From Pseudomonadota bacterium (GTDB taxonomy: Bacteria; Pseudomonadota; Gammaproteobacteria; Burkholderiales; Burkholderiaceae_C), in the NCBI GenBank assembly GCA_018241405.1, contig JAFEDY010000001.1, positions 1 to 64,000 of the forward strand: DNA of 64,000 nt. Reading direction: 5' to 3'. The notes below the pieces were generated by a model. The model saw only the letters and a list, made by a program, of their open reading frames with translations. It was not told where the DNA came from and did not search any database. Positions 48,507-58,654 of this stretch are shown piece by piece; the stretch's first letter is position 1; each line of letters starts with the position of its first letter. The position numbers and the translations under genes are program-made.

Positions 48507-51151
48507 GGGGTGGTATTCCTTTCGTCCGCCTGCCCCGCATCGTCCCAAAAGTCCTTGCGGCACAGTCCGCGCGCGGCGCACCAGTCGCAGACGCTGCCCT
48601 CACCCAGCGCGGGCAGGGGCGCGCCGGCGGCGATGCGCGCCATGTCGTGCGTGATGCCGTCGATCAGCAGGTCACGCAGTGGCAACAGGTCGGGCTGCTC
48701 GTATGGCCGCGTCTCGCCGCGCTCGCCGACATTGACGTAGGCGGCGCGCAGCTGTTCGTCCTGCATCAACGCGGCGTAGAAGGCCAGCTGCGTGTCCTCG
48801 GCGCCGGCCTTGATGCGCCTGTCGGTGGCGCTGGCGCTCTCGGTCTTGTAGTCGATGACCATGGCCGTGGGCGCGCCGCCGCCCGCCGGGCGCATGGCGT
48901 CCACGCGGTCCAGCGTGCCCACGAGTTCCAGATTGCCCAGGGGCCGCTGGGTGCGCAGCTCGGCCTGGCGGAAGTTGCCGCCGCCCGCCTCGTGTTTGGC
49001 AAGCCAGGCCAGGTAGCCGGCGCGCAAGGCGGGCCAGCCCGCGGCGTAGGGCAGGAAGTCGCCTTCGTGCAGGCGCAGCTCGCGCGTGGCGCGGGCGGCG
49101 GCCTGATCCATGAGGGCGCTGCGCGCGGCGCCGTCGTCGGTGGGGGCTTGTGCCAGCGCCTCGTGAAAGTGCTGCAGCAGCGCGTGCAGCCAGGTGCCGA
49201 AGTCGCGCTTGTCGAGTTCGGCGCCGAGCTCATCCTCCTCCTGCAGCCGCAGCTGGCGCAGGGCAAAGAAGCGGTAGGGGCAGTGGCGCAGGTCGGAATA
49301 GGCCGAGGACGACAGCCGCTGCACGGGCAGCCGCGCGCCCACGGGCAAGGGCCGCGCCGTGGGCGCGGGCGGCACGCTGCGCGCGACGCGTGCGTCGGTT
49401 GTGCTGAGCGCCGCGCCGGCGAGGCGCAGCGCCTGCACCAGCGGGCTGGCCAGCAGGGGCTCGCCGCCCTCATCGCCGGCGCGCCAGAGGATGTCCACGC
49501 GCAGCGTGCGCAGGGCCTGGGCCCAGGCGGCGCGCTGGGCGGCGGCCAGCTGCTCGCGCGTGGGCAGGCCGAGGCCGGCGCGCTGTGCCTGCGTCCAGGG
49601 CCCGGGCGGCTCGGGCGCGGCGGGCAGGCGTTTTTCGTCGCAGCCGGGCAGCACCAGCGCGGCGAAGGGGCGCGCCAGCAGCTGCGCCAGCGGCAGCACG
49701 ACGACGGGCGCGTCGGCCAGGTATTCGGGGCGGTAGCGGGCGGCTTCCAGCACCTCGCCCACCCAGCGCGTGAAGTCCTGCAGGCCCATGGGGCGGCCCG
49801 CGCCGTCCAGCGCCTGCAGGTCGGCCTGCAGGCCCTCGGGCAGGCGCAGCTCGGCCAGCACGCGGGCGCCGGCCGCGTCCTGCAGCAGGCCGTCCCACAG
49901 GCCGCAGCCTTGCAGCAGCGTGCGCAGCGCCGGCAGCCACTGGGCCAGCGGGCGCGCGGCGGCCAGGCCCGCGCGCCAGGCCTGTGCCTGGGCGGCCAGG
50001 GCGGCCTCCGCGGGGCGGCGCTCGGCCGCGGCCTGCAGCTCGGCGGCCGCGCCGGACCAGCGCTGCGCGCCCGTGCGGCGCAGCCAATGCTCCAGCGCAC
50101 GCAATGCGGGGCCGTTCACGTCAGGCGCTTGCTTGAGCCAGTCGAGCACGGCGTCGGCCGATGCGTCCCAGGCGCAGGCGCGCAGCAGGGCCATAAGCCG
50201 GGCCGCGGCATGGGTGGTGGAGAGCAGCCAGCCGTTCTCGTCGTGCACGGCCACGCCCGCGCCGGCCAGCAGCGCCGTGATGCGGCGTGTGAGCGCCCGG
50301 TCGTTGGCGGCCAGCGCCACGGGGGCGCGGCCCTGCGCCAGATGCGCCAGCACGCAGGCGGCGGCGCCCTGGGCCTCGTCCTCGGCGTCGGCCACCTCGT
50401 GCAGGGCGGCGGCGGGTGCGGGCGGGGCGTCGCCCATCAGCTGCGGCAGGGCCACGGTGGCTGCGGACTGGCCCCAGTGCGCGGCCAGGGCGCGCGCCAG
50501 CGGGTCGGGCTGGAAGCCCTCGACCACCACCAGCAGCGGCACGGCGGCGCGCACGCCGGGCGTGAACAGCAGGTCGCCCACATGGCGCGAGGCCAGCACC
50601 CATTCGAGGGCGATGCGCGCGCAGGCGGCCTCCAGGCGCAGCGCGCCGCCGTCGCCGGCCGCGGGCAGCAGGGCGCGCGCGGCCTCGGCCCAGTCCGGGC
50701 GCTGCGCGGGCGGTACGGCGGACACGACGCCGGCGAGCTGCGCCGCCATCTCCAGCAGCGGGCCGGCCAGCACCTCGCGCTGCTCGGCCAGGCCGGCGCG
50801 CTCCAGCAGCGCGCGCGCCGTGACGGCGTCGCGCGCCATGTCGCCAGCGAACTCGCTGCCCTCGGGCAGCGCAGCGCCCAGCCGGCGCGCCCAGTTGCGC
50901 GTGGTCTCGAAGCGCGGGGCAAAGCCCTGGGGATGGGCACGCTGCCATTGCCGGCGCGCCTCGGCCATGAGCTGGGCGTAGGGCACGAGCACCACGGTGC
51001 TGGCCAGATGCGCGCCGCGCTCGGCCGCGCAGGCCTGCGCGCGCGCGAACACGGCGGCCCAGCAGCGGGTGGCGTCATCGATATTCGCTATGACTGTCAT
51101 AGCGTCTGGCGAGCCGGGCACACCGGCGGTTGGGGGATTGGTTTCTGTCAC
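48503..51151 (-). CDS. addB: PD-(D/E)XK nuclease family protein, AddB type
   Basis: 882 residues. The helicase-like part lacks a clear Walker A. The C-terminal nuclease carries VIDYKTES. An iron-sulfur staple is suggested by LRHCPYRF and the terminal [19 protein letters not shown], together four cysteines. [25 protein letters not shown] is typical of AddB. It is first in the operon, with a macrodomain gene and addA downstream. Divergent from trxA with 51 nt between starts. Confidence 0.88.
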   Translation of the reverse strand: MTETNPPTAGVPGSPDAMTVIANIDDATRCWAAVFARAQACAAERGAHLASTVVLVPYAQLMAEARRQWQRAHPQGFAPRFETTRNWARRLGAALPEGSEFAGDMARDAVTARALLERAGLAEQREVLAGPLLEMAAQLAGVVSAVPPAQRPDWAEAARALLPAAGDGGALRLEAACARIALEWVLASRHVGDLLFTPGVRAAVPLLVVVEGFQPDPLARALAAHWGQSAATVALPQLMGDAPPAPAAALHEVADAEDEAQGAAACVLAHLAQGRAPVALAANDRALTRRITALLAGAGVAVHDENGWLLSTTHAAARLMALLRACAWDASADAVLDWLKQAPDVNGPALRALEHWLRRTGAQRWSGAAAELQAAAERRPAEAALAAQAQAWRAGLAAARPLAQWLPALRTLLQGCGLWDGLLQDAAGARVLAELRLPEGLQADLQALDGAGRPMGLQDFTRWVGEVLEAARYRPEYLADAPVVVLPLAQLLARPFAALVLPGCDEKRLPAAPEPPGPWTQAQRAGLGLPTREQLAAAQRAAWAQALRTLRVDILWRAGDEGGEPLLASPLVQALRLAGAALSTTDARVARSVPPAPTARPLPVGARLPVQRLSSSAYSDLRHCPYRFFALRQLRLQEEDELGAELDKRDFGTWLHALLQHFHEALAQAPTDDGAARSALMDQAAARATRELRLHEGDFLPYAAGWPALRAGYLAWLAKHEAGGGNFRQAELRTQRPLGNLELVGTLDRVDAMRPAGGGAPTAMVIDYKTESASATDRRIKAGAEDTQLAFYAALMQDEQLRAAYVNVGERGETRPYEQPDLLPLRDLLIDGITHDMARIAAGAPLPALGEGSVCDWCAARGLCRKDFWDDAGQADERNTTP

Positions 51152-51202
51152 AATGGCCCGAATTTAACCTCTGTCCCATCTGCCAAATTCCAAGGAACCC
51201 TC

Positions 51203-51535
51203 ATGGCCAGCGACCTCATCAAGCAACTGTCTGACGCCAGCTTCGAAGCCGACGTGCTCAAGTCCAACACCCCCGTGCTGGTGGACTACTGGGCCGAGTG
51301 GTGCGGCCCCTGCAAGATGATCGCCCCCATCCTCGACGAGGTGGCCGGCGCCTACCAGGGCAAGCTGCAGGTGGCCAAGATGAACGTGGACGACAACCGC
51401 GAGATCCCGGCCAAGTTCGGCATCCGCGGCATTCCCACGCTGATGCTGTTCAAGGACGGCCAGCTAGCCGCCACCAAGGTCGGCGCCATGAGCAAGGCGC
51501 AGCTCACGGCCTTCATCGACCAGCAACTGGCTTGA
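51203..51535 (+). CDS. trxA: Thioredoxin
   Basis: 110 residues, standard length. General protein disulfide reductase with the [15 protein letters not shown] active site (Cys33 and Cys36, approximately) and the cis-proline in [20 protein letters not shown] lies 8 nt before the start at 51203. An upstream in-frame extension only shadows addB. Followed by rho, the common trxA-rho order. Confidence 0.97.
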   Translation: MASDLIKQLSDASFEADVLKSNTPVLVDYWAEWCGPCKMIAPILDEVAGAYQGKLQVAKMNVDDNREIPAKFGIRGIPTLMLFKDGQLAATKVGAMSKAQLTAFIDQQLA

Positions 51536-51758
51536 TGTTTGTGCACGCGCGCCGGCCCTGGGCGGTGCCGGCGGCGCGTATCCTGCGGTGCGCGGGATTT
51601 TTCCTGTCATAATTCGCGCTGATCGCCAGGCCGCACCGATCACCCCGCGGCCGGTTCCAGGTCACAGGCTCGCCAGGGCACTCTACCAGTCCCGCACGGC
51701 ATGCAGCCACCTCCCCTCCAGTCACAAGACATACCTACTCCGCGCCAGGAGTCCATTC

Positions 51759-53021
51759 ATGCACCTTAACGAACTCAAGGCACTGCACGTGTCTGAAGTC
51801 CTCAAGCAGGCCGAAGAGCTTGAGATCGAAAACGGCGGCCGCATGCGCAAGCAGGAGCTGATGTTTGCCATCATCAAGAAGCGCGCCAAGGCGGGGGAAC
51901 AGGTGTTTGCCGATGGCGTGCTGGAGATCCTGCCCGACGGCTTCGGCTTCCTGCGCAGCCCCGACTCCAGCTACACCGCCAGCACCGACGACATCTACAT
52001 CAGCCCCAGCCAGGTGCGCCGCTTCAACCTGCACACCGGCGACATGATCGAGGGCGAGGTGCGCACCCCGAAGGACGGCGAGCGCTACTTTGCGTTGACC
52101 AAGCTCGACTCCGTCAACGGCGGCCCGCCCGAGCAGAACAAGCACAAGGTGATGTTCGAGAACCTCACGCCGCTGTTCCCCAAGCAGCAGATGAAGCTCG
52201 AGCGCGACATCAAGGGCGAGGAGAACATCACCGGCCGCATCATCGACATCATCGCCCCCATCGGCCGCGGCCAGCGCGCGCTGATCGTCGCGCCCCCCAA
52301 GAGCGGCAAGACCATGATGATGCAGAGCATCGCCCACGCCATCACGGCCAACCACCCCGACGTGCACCTGATGGTGCTGCTGGTGGACGAGCGCCCCGAG
52401 GAAGTGACCGAGATGCAGCGCTCGGTCAAGGGCGAGATCATCGCCTCGACCTTCGACGAGCCGGCCGCGCGCCACGTGCACGTGGCCGAGATGGTGATCG
52501 AGCGCGCCAAGCGCCTGGTCGAACTGAAAAAAGACGTGGTGATCCTGCTGGACTCGATCACGCGCCTGGCGCGCGCCTACAACAACGTCGTGCCCAGCTC
52601 GGGCAAGGTGCTGTCGGGCGGTGTCGATTCCAACGCCCTGCAGCGCCCCAAGCGCTTCTTCGGCGCCGCGCGCAACGTGGAAGAAGGCGGCAGCCTGACC
52701 ATCATCGCCACGGCCCTGGTCGATACCGGCAGCCGCATGGACGAGGTGATCTTTGAAGAATTCAAGGGCACGGGCAACAGCGAAATCCACCTGAACCGCC
52801 GCCTGTACGAAAAGCGCGTGTTCCCGGCCATCGAGCTCAACAAGAGCGGCACGCGCCGCGAGGAGCTCTTGCTGGCGCCCGAGATCCTGCAGAAGACCCG
52901 CATCCTGCGCCAGTTCATGTACAACATGGACGAGATCGAGTCCATGGAGCTCATGATCAAGAACATGAAGGCCACCAAGACCAACGTGGACTTCTTTGAC
53001 ATGATGCGCCGCGGCGGTTGA
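51759..53021 (+). CDS. rho: Transcription termination factor Rho
   Basis: 420 residues (E. coli 419). Hexameric RNA-dependent ATPase. The start [38 protein letters not shown] is the N-terminal helical domain, then the RNA-binding cold-shock-like domain ([12 protein letters not shown]). ATPase motifs are APPKSGKT and [10 protein letters not shown]; the Q-loop/R-loop regions [12 protein letters not shown] and [10 protein letters not shown] follow. The leader (51536-51758) is 223 nt, long enough for the autogenous attenuation known in E. coli. Confidence 0.98.
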   Translation: MHLNELKALHVSEVLKQAEELEIENGGRMRKQELMFAIIKKRAKAGEQVFADGVLEILPDGFGFLRSPDSSYTASTDDIYISPSQVRRFNLHTGDMIEGEVRTPKDGERYFALTKLDSVNGGPPEQNKHKVMFENLTPLFPKQQMKLERDIKGEENITGRIIDIIAPIGRGQRALIVAPPKSGKTMMMQSIAHAITANHPDVHLMVLLVDERPEEVTEMQRSVKGEIIASTFDEPAARHVHVAEMVIERAKRLVELKKDVVILLDSITRLARAYNNVVPSSGKVLSGGVDSNALQRPKRFFGAARNVEEGGSLTIIATALVDTGSRMDEVIFEEFKGTGNSEIHLNRRLYEKRVFPAIELNKSGTRREELLLAPEILQKTRILRQFMYNMDEIESMELMIKNMKATKTNVDFFDMMRRGG

Positions 53022-53053
53022 TCCGCGGCTTGTGCGATAATCAAAGGCTTTTT

Positions 53054-53076
53054 GCGGAAAGTACGCCGCGTTTTTT
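53054..53076 (+). terminator. Weak terminator after rho
   Basis: GCGG (53054-53057) pairs with CCGC (53066-53069), followed by G and six T. The stem is short, so read-through into rpmE2 is likely. Confidence 0.4.
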
Positions 53077-53133
53077 AATGCGCAAGTGGTTGCACATGGC
53101 CGGCACGGCTCCCGCTTACATGAAAGAGAAACC

Positions 53134-53388
53134 ATGAAAGAAGGCATTCACCCCAACTACCGCGAAGTGTTGTTCGTGGACCTGTCCAACGGCTTCAAGT
53201 TCGTGACCCGCTCCTGCGTGAACACGAAGGAAAAAGAGACCTTCGAGGGCAAGGAATACCCGCTGTTCAAGCTGGACACCTCCAGCGAATCGCACCCCTT
53301 CTACACCGGCACGCAGAAGTCCGTGGACAACATGGGCGGCCGTGTGGAGCGCTTCCGCAACCGCTTCGGCAAGACCGCAGCGAAGTAA
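53134..53388 (+). CDS. rpmE2: 50S ribosomal protein L31, type B (bL31B)
   Basis: 84 residues. [27 protein letters not shown] begins the type B form. It lacks the CxxC zinc ribbon of type A; the single cysteine is at [38 protein letters not shown] is the family C-terminus. In many bacteria the cysteine-free form replaces the zinc form under zinc limitation. No Zur box is evident upstream. Confidence 0.96.
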   Translation: MKEGIHPNYREVLFVDLSNGFKFVTRSCVNTKEKETFEGKEYPLFKLDTSSESHPFYTGTQKSVDNMGGRVERFRNRFGKTAAK

Positions 53389-53435
53389 GCGACGCGGCCC
53401 CCGCCCACCCGCGTGGGCCGGCACAACGCGCACCC

Positions 53436-53476
53436 AAGGCAGCCCGGCTTTTCCGCGCTGCCTTTTTTCTTTTTTC
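53436..53476 (+). terminator. Terminator after rpmE2
   Basis: AAGGCAGC (53436-53443) pairs with GCTGCCTT (53457-53464), followed by TTTTCTTTTTT. Confidence 0.85.
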
Positions 53477-53483
53477 AGCCCGC

Positions 53484-55184
53484 GTGAACCAACCCACCCC
53501 CGCCATCGTCACCCAGAGTGCCGTCCAGACGCTGCCGCGCTGGGCGCTGCTGCTGCTGTGCCTGGCCTATGCCGTGCCCGGCTTCGTCGGGCGCTCGCCA
53601 TGGCGCAACGACGACATGGCCTCGTTCGGCTACATGTGGGAGCTGGCCCGGGGCCGCACGGACTGGCTGCACCCCTTGCTCGCCGGCATGCCGGGAGACG
53701 GCGACGGGCTGCTGCACTACTGGCTGGGCGCCTGGGCCATAAAGGCCCTGGGCGGCATCCTGCCTACCGAGCTGGCGGCCCGCGTGCCCTTCATCGCGCT
53801 GCTGCTGCTGACCCTGTGCGCCACCTGGTATGGCGTGTACTACCTGGCACGCAGCCCGGGGGCCCAGCCCGTGGCCTTTGCCTTTGGCGGCGAGGCCCAG
53901 CCCACCGACTACGCGCGCGCCATGGCCGACGGCGGCCTGCTGGCGCTCATCGCCTGCCTGGGGCTGGCCCAGCTGTCGCACGAGACCACGGGCTACCTGA
54001 CGCAGCTTTGCAGCACGGCGCTGCTGTTCTACGCCGCCGCCGCCCTGCCCTGGCGCATGGCGACGCCGTTGCTGGCCGCCCTGGCCGGGCTGATGGGCCT
54101 GGTGCTCAGCGGCGCCCCCACGCTGGCCATGCTGATGGGCCTGGGTAGCGCCTGGCTGGTGGCCTGCGGCGACGCCCCCACGCCGCGCCGGCGGGCCTTT
54201 GCCGCGGTCGGCCTGGTGCTGCTGACGCTGGCCGCCGCCCTGCTAGCCCTGCAACTGGACCTGTGGCGCTGGCGCATCGTGGACATGGCCGACGCCGAGG
54301 AGTGGCACAGCCTGCTGCAGCTGCTCACCTGGTTCAGCTGGCCGGCCTGGCCGCTGGCGCTGTGGACCCTGTGGCGCTGGCGCCACCTGATCGCCAGCCG
54401 GCAATGGCACAGGCACCTGTGGCTGCCGCTGTGGTTCCTGCTGGTGACCCTGGGCGCCACCATCACCACGCGCCCGGCCGACCGCGCCCTGCTGCTGGGC
54501 CTGCCGGCCATGGCGGCACTGGCGGCGTTTGCGCTGCCCACGCTCAGGCGCAGCATCGCAGCGCTGATCGACTGGTTCACGCTGCTGTTCTTCAGCGCCT
54601 CGGCCATCGCCATCTGGGTGGTCTGGCTGTCGGTGCAGACCGGGGTGCCGGCCAAGCCCGCCGCCAACATCGCGCGGCTGGCGCCGGGCTATGCGCATTC
54701 GTTCTCCGCCCTGGCCTTCGGAGTGGCGCTGGCGGCCAGCGCGGCCTGGTGTGCGCTGGTGGCCTGGCGCACGGCGCGCAACCGCCCGGCCATCTGGAAG
54801 AGCCTGGTACTGCCCGCCGGCGGCGCCACGCTGGGCTGGTTGCTGATGATGACGCTGTGGCTGCCCATGCTGGACTACGCGCGCAGCCTGGTGCCCCAGG
54901 CGGCCGGCGTGCGCGCCGCCATCAGCGATGGGCGGGGTTGCGTGGCCGGCTATGGCCTGAGCCGCACCCAGGTGGCGGCCCTCATGTACCACGGCCGGCT
55001 GGACGTGCAGCAGATCGCGGCGCTACCGCGCTGCGACTGGGTGGTGGCCAGCATTGCCATGGGGCCAGCGGTGGCGGCGCTGCTGCCACCCGAGCAATGG
55101 CAGGAGGTGGCCAGCGTGCCGCGCCCCACGGACCGCAGCGACCGGCTGCTGGTGTTGCGCCGCATTGCCCCCCACGCGCACTGA
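53484..55184 (+). CDS. Membrane glycosyltransferase-like protein (ArnT/PMT type)
   Basis: 566 residues from a GTG at 53484, with about twelve membrane helices. The N-terminal loop GFVGRSPWRNDDMASFGYMWELARG holds an acidic pair like the catalytic aspartates of lipid-linked glycosyltransferases (family 39/83). A short soluble C-terminal part follows (RGCVAGYGLSRTQVAALMYHGRLD). Its stop overlaps the MATE start (TGATG). It could glycosylate lipid A or protein; the acceptor is not readable. Confidence 0.75.
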   Translation: MNQPTPAIVTQSAVQTLPRWALLLLCLAYAVPGFVGRSPWRNDDMASFGYMWELARGRTDWLHPLLAGMPGDGDGLLHYWLGAWAIKALGGILPTELAARVPFIALLLLTLCATWYGVYYLARSPGAQPVAFAFGGEAQPTDYARAMADGGLLALIACLGLAQLSHETTGYLTQLCSTALLFYAAAALPWRMATPLLAALAGLMGLVLSGAPTLAMLMGLGSAWLVACGDAPTPRRRAFAAVGLVLLTLAAALLALQLDLWRWRIVDMADAEEWHSLLQLLTWFSWPAWPLALWTLWRWRHLIASRQWHRHLWLPLWFLLVTLGATITTRPADRALLLGLPAMAALAAFALPTLRRSIAALIDWFTLLFFSASAIAIWVVWLSVQTGVPAKPAANIARLAPGYAHSFSALAFGVALAASAAWCALVAWRTARNRPAIWKSLVLPAGGATLGWLLMMTLWLPMLDYARSLVPQAAGVRAAISDGRGCVAGYGLSRTQVAALMYHGRLDVQQIAALPRCDWVVASIAMGPAVAALLPPEQWQEVASVPRPTDRSDRLLVLRRIAPHAH

Positions 55185-56542
55185 TGTCCGAGCTGTCCAC
55201 CATCTCGCGCCACGCGCTCACCGTGCTGGCCGGGCAGCTGGCCGTGATGGCCTTTGGCGTGACCGACACCATCGTCACAGGCCGCTACGCGCAGGAGTCG
55301 CTGGCCGCGCTGTCCATAGGCTCGGCCGTGTTCGTCAGCGTGTATGTGGCGCTGATGGGCGTGCTGCAGGCGCTGCTGCCGGTCTGGGCCGAGCAGCGCG
55401 GCGCGGGCGCGCGGGCGGCCATGGGCGCCAGCGTGCGCCAGTCGTTGTACCTGTGCGCCGTCGCCAGCGTGCTGGGCATGGCGCTGCTGCTGTCGCCCGG
55501 CCCCATCCTGCGCTGGACCGAGGTGCCGCCGCCGCTGCGCGCCGAGGTGCGCGCCTACCTGGCCATTCTGGCCTTCGGCCTGCCGCCGGCGCTGCTGTTT
55601 CGCATCTACAGCACGCTGAACCAGGCCCTGGGCCAGCCGCAGCTCGTGACCTGGCTGCAGGTGGGCTCGCTGGCGCTCAAGCTGCCGCTGTCGATCTGGT
55701 TCACCTTTGGCGACGCGGGCCTTGCGCCCCAGGGCGCGGCGGGCTGCGCCTGGGCCACGCTGGTGGTGAACTACGGCCTGCTGCTGGTCGGCTGGAAAAT
55801 GCTGCGCGCCCACCCCATGTACGCGCCGCTCGCGCTGTGGCAACCGCTGGAGCGGCCCGACCTCGCGCAGCTGGCGCGCTTCCTGCGCCTGGGGCTGCCG
55901 GCGGGGCTGGCCATCCTGGTGGAGGTCACCTCGTTCACGCTGATGGCGCTGTTCATCGCGCGCCAAGGCGCGCTGGCCGCGGCCGCACACCAGATCGCCT
56001 CCAACCTGGCCGCTGTGCTCTACATGGTGCCGCTGTCGCTGGCCATTGCCACCAGCGCCCGCGTGAGCTACTGGCGCGGCGCCGGCGACGAGCGCCGCGC
56101 GGGTGCCACGGCCTTGAAGGGTTTTTGGCTTGCAGCGATTATGGGGTGCACGCTATCAGCTACTCTTTTTGTAGCTAGACAGACGCTCGCCGGGCTGTAC
56201 TCCACAAGCACCGAGGTGGTGCTGCTGGCCGGCTCGCTGCTGGCCTGGGTGGCTGCCTACCATGTGGCCGATGCGCTGCAGACGCTGTGCATCTTCGTGC
56301 TGCGCAGCTACCGCATCACCCTGGCGCCCCTGCTGGTGTATGGCGTGCTGCTGTGGGGCATGGGCCTGCTGGGCGGCTACATGCTGGCCTACCACGGCTG
56401 GGCCGGCTGGGGGCCATGGCGCTCGCCCGCGGCGTTCTGGGCCGCCGGCGCCGCGGCCCTGGGCGTGACGGCGCTGGCTTTCTCGGCCTTGCTGCTGGGC
56501 GTGCTCAACCTGCAGCGGCGCGAGGCAGAGCGGCGCCATTGA
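55184..56542 (+). CDS. MATE-family efflux transporter
   Basis: 452 residues, twelve membrane helices in two MatE repeats. Signature segments include DTIVTGRYAQESLAALSIGSAVF near the N-terminus and AAHQIASNLAAVLYMVPLSLAIATSARVSYWRGAGD in the second half. A Na+ or H+ antiporter for cationic compounds is the usual role. A dispersed-repeat copy (56120-56180) codes for a second-half helix. The last 38 nt overlap phoR on the other strand. Confidence 0.9.
   Translation: MSELSTISRHALTVLAGQLAVMAFGVTDTIVTGRYAQESLAALSIGSAVFVSVYVALMGVLQALLPVWAEQRGAGARAAMGASVRQSLYLCAVASVLGMALLLSPGPILRWTEVPPPLRAEVRAYLAILAFGLPPALLFRIYSTLNQALGQPQLVTWLQVGSLALKLPLSIWFTFGDAGLAPQGAAGCAWATLVVNYGLLLVGWKMLRAHPMYAPLALWQPLERPDLAQLARFLRLGLPAGLAILVEVTSFTLMALFIARQGALAAAAHQIASNLAAVLYMVPLSLAIATSARVSYWRGAGDERRAGATALKGFWLAAIMGCTLSATLFVARQTLAGLYSTSTEVVLLAGSLLAWVAAYHVADALQTLCIFVLRSYRITLAPLLVYGVLLWGMGLLGGYMLAYHGWAGWGPWRSPAAFWAAGAAALGVTALAFSALLLGVLNLQRREAERRH
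56120..56180 (+). repeat. Dispersed repeat copy inside the MATE gene
   Basis: GCACGCTATCAGCTACTC then TTTTTGTAG, preceded by GGCTTGCAGCGATT. It is AT-rich and in frame, coding for an IMGCTLSATLFVA membrane segment. Confidence 0.55.
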
Positions 56543-57884
56543 CCTGCGGCGCCTCGGCGCGCACGCGCGCCGGTGGGAAGCGCACGGCAAACACCGAGCC
56601 CTGGCCCGGCACGCTGGAGATCTCCAGCGTGGCCCCATGGCGCTGCACCACATGCTTGACGATGGCCAGGCCCAGGCCCGTGCCGCCCGTGTCGCGCGAG
56701 CGGCTGCGGTCCACGCGATAGAAGCGCTCGGTGATGCGCGGCAGGTGCTCGGGCGCCAGGCCCGGCCCCGTGTCGCGCACCGCAAAGCGCGCGCCGCCGT
56801 CGGCCAGCGGCTGCCAGGTCACGCTGATGCTGCCGCCCGCCGGCGTGTAGCGCACGGCATTGCCCACCAGGTTGGCCAGCGCGCTTTGGAGCTCCGCCGC
56901 CATGCCCGCCAGCTGGCCCGCTGCCTGCGCCTGCTCGGGTGTGGGAAAGCCGATCTGGTGCGGGCGCGCCTGCCCGCGCGTGAGCATGGCCGAGAGCGCC
57001 CGTGCCTCGTCCTCGCAGTGGCGCAGCAGGGTGGCCACCGGCACCCAGTCGCCCATGCCCGGCGGCGGGCTGCCCTCCAGGCGCGATAGCGTCAACAGGT
57101 CCTGCACCAGGTGCTGCATGCGCGCCGCCTGCTGCCCCATCAGGCCCAGGTAGCGCGCGCGCTCGTTCTCCTGGAGCGGCAGGGTTTGCAGGGTTTCGAC
57201 AAAGCCGACCAGCACCGTAAGCGGCGTGCGGATCTCGTGCGAGACATTGGCCACGAAGTCGCGCCGCATGGCCTCGGCCTGCTCCAGCGCGGTGATGTCG
57301 CGCGACAGCATGAGGCGGCGCCCGTCGCCATAGGGGTGCAGCTGCACCGACAGCATCACGGGGTGCGCGGAGTGGTTCTCGCGCCCCGGCAGCTGCACGT
57401 CATGCGTGTAGTCGGCAGCGGCCAGGTAGCTGCTGAAGGCCGGATCACGCAGCAGGTTGCCTATGGACTGCATGCGATCGCGCACGCCGTCCAGGCCGAA
57501 ATGCTGGGCCGCGGTCTGGTTGCACCATTCGATATGGCCCTGGGCATCGAGCAGGATGACGCCATTGGGCGAAGCCTGCAGGGCCGCCAGAAACTCCTGC
57601 AGGCGCGCATCGCTGGCGGCCACCTGCTGATCTCGCTGGCGCAGCTGGCGGCGCATGCGGTCGCAGGCCTCGCCCCAGAGGCCGCGCAGCACCGGGGCCC
57701 GCGCCGCGTCACCCTCCTGGCGCAGCCAGCGCAGCACGCTCAAGCCCACCCAGGTCTCCCAGGCCCAGCACAGCCAGGACGCCAGCACCACGCCCGCCGC
57801 CAGACCCCAGGCGCCGGCCAGCCACCAGCCGGCGGCCATGCCCAGCAACTGGACGCCAAGATAGATCGCAAAGCGCCAAAGCAT
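56505..57884 (-). CDS. phoR: Phosphate regulon sensor histidine kinase PhoR
   Basis: 459 residues. Two membrane helices near the N-terminus, then a PAS domain (EFLAALQASPNGVILLDAQGHIEWCNQTAAQHFG). The kinase core has FVANVSHEIRTPLTVLVGFVETLQTL with the phospho-acceptor His, NLVGNAVRYTPAGG (N box), DTGPGL (G1) and GTGLGLAIVKHV (G2). Last gene of pstSCAB-phoU-phoB-phoR. It phosphorylates PhoB when the Pst system senses low phosphate. Confidence 0.96.
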   Translation of the reverse strand: MLWRFAIYLGVQLLGMAAGWWLAGAWGLAAGVVLASWLCWAWETWVGLSVLRWLRQEGDAARAPVLRGLWGEACDRMRRQLRQRDQQVAASDARLQEFLAALQASPNGVILLDAQGHIEWCNQTAAQHFGLDGVRDRMQSIGNLLRDPAFSSYLAAADYTHDVQLPGRENHSAHPVMLSVQLHPYGDGRRLMLSRDITALEQAEAMRRDFVANVSHEIRTPLTVLVGFVETLQTLPLQENERARYLGLMGQQAARMQHLVQDLLTLSRLEGSPPPGMGDWVPVATLLRHCEDEARALSAMLTRGQARPHQIGFPTPEQAQAAGQLAGMAAELQSALANLVGNAVRYTPAGGSISVTWQPLADGGARFAVRDTGPGLAPEHLPRITERFYRVDRSRSRDTGGTGLGLAIVKHVVQRHGATLEISSVPGQGSVFAVRFPPARVRAEAPQVNGAALPRAAAG

Positions 57885-57932
57885 GCCGTGCCTACCGCAA
57901 AGATATGAAAGAAATCCGACTCGACGCCAATG

Positions 57933-57968
57933 TCATGAAGCGCTGACAGCTATGGTTTTTGAGATTAT
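57933..57968 (+). repeat. Dispersed repeat copy between phoB and phoR
   Basis: GAAGCGCTGACAGCTATGG then TTTTTGAGATT, nearly identical in core and edge to the copy in the DUF4149 gene. It overlaps the phoB stop codon. Confidence 0.65.
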
Positions 57969-58654
57969 CCCTGGCCCGTGAAGCGATAGCCCGCGCCGCG
58001 CACCGTCTCCAGCATGCTGCTGGCCTCGCCCAGCGCCTCGCGCAGGCGCTTGACATGCACGTCCACCGTGCGCTCCTCGATGTAGACATGGTCGCCCCAG
58101 ATCTTGTCGAGTAGCTGGGCCCTGCTGTGCACGCGTTCGGCATGCTTCATCAGGTAGTGCAGCAGCTTGAATTCAGTTGGTCCGAGCTTCAGCGGCTGGC
58201 CCCGGAAGCTCACGCGGTGCGCGGCGGCATCCAGGCTCAGGGCGCCAATGGCGATGGGCTCTGGCACCTGCTCGGGCGCGCGCCGGCGCAGCACGGCGCG
58301 TATGCGCGCCAGCAGCTCCTGGGTCGAAAAGGGCTTGGTGATGTAGTCGTCGGCACCGGCGTCGAGGCCCGCGACCTTGTCGGGCTCGTCGCCGCGCGCC
58401 GTCAGCATCAGGATGGGCACGCCCTTGGTGCGCGCGGCGGCACGCCATTTGCGCGCCAGCTGCAGGCCGTTCATGCCGGGCAGCATCCAGTCCAGCAGGA
58501 TCACGTCGGGCAGCACGGCGTCGAGCTCGCGCTGGGCGGAGTCGCCATCCTCGGCCCAGATGGGCGTAAAGCCGTTGTGGCGCAGGTTGACGGCAATGAG
58601 TTCGGCGATCGGGGCTTCGTCCTCGACGATGAGGACCCGGGGAAAGGCTTTCAT
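57965..58654 (-). CDS. phoB: Phosphate regulon response regulator PhoB
   Basis: 229 residues. The receiver has EDEA acidic residues, Asp in VILLDWMLPGMNG (about residue 55), and lysine in YITKPFS. The C-terminal OmpR-type winged helix has LGPTEFKLLHYLMKHAERVHSRAQLLDKIWGDHVYIEERTVDVHVKRLREAL. Activates PHO-box promoters such as the one before pstS. Its ATG overlaps the phoU stop. Confidence 0.97.
   Translation of the reverse strand: MKAFPRVLIVEDEAPIAELIAVNLRHNGFTPIWAEDGDSAQRELDAVLPDVILLDWMLPGMNGLQLARKWRAAARTKGVPILMLTARGDEPDKVAGLDAGADDYITKPFSTQELLARIRAVLRRRAPEQVPEPIAIGALSLDAAAHRVSFRGQPLKLGPTEFKLLHYLMKHAERVHSRAQLLDKIWGDHVYIEERTVDVHVKRLREALGEASSMLETVRGAGYRFTGQG

Noticed and set aside
48647-51202. 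Long 5' extension of the thioredoxin frame
   Set aside because: The extension is the antisense shadow of addB; thioredoxin has its own start and ribosome-binding site at 51203.
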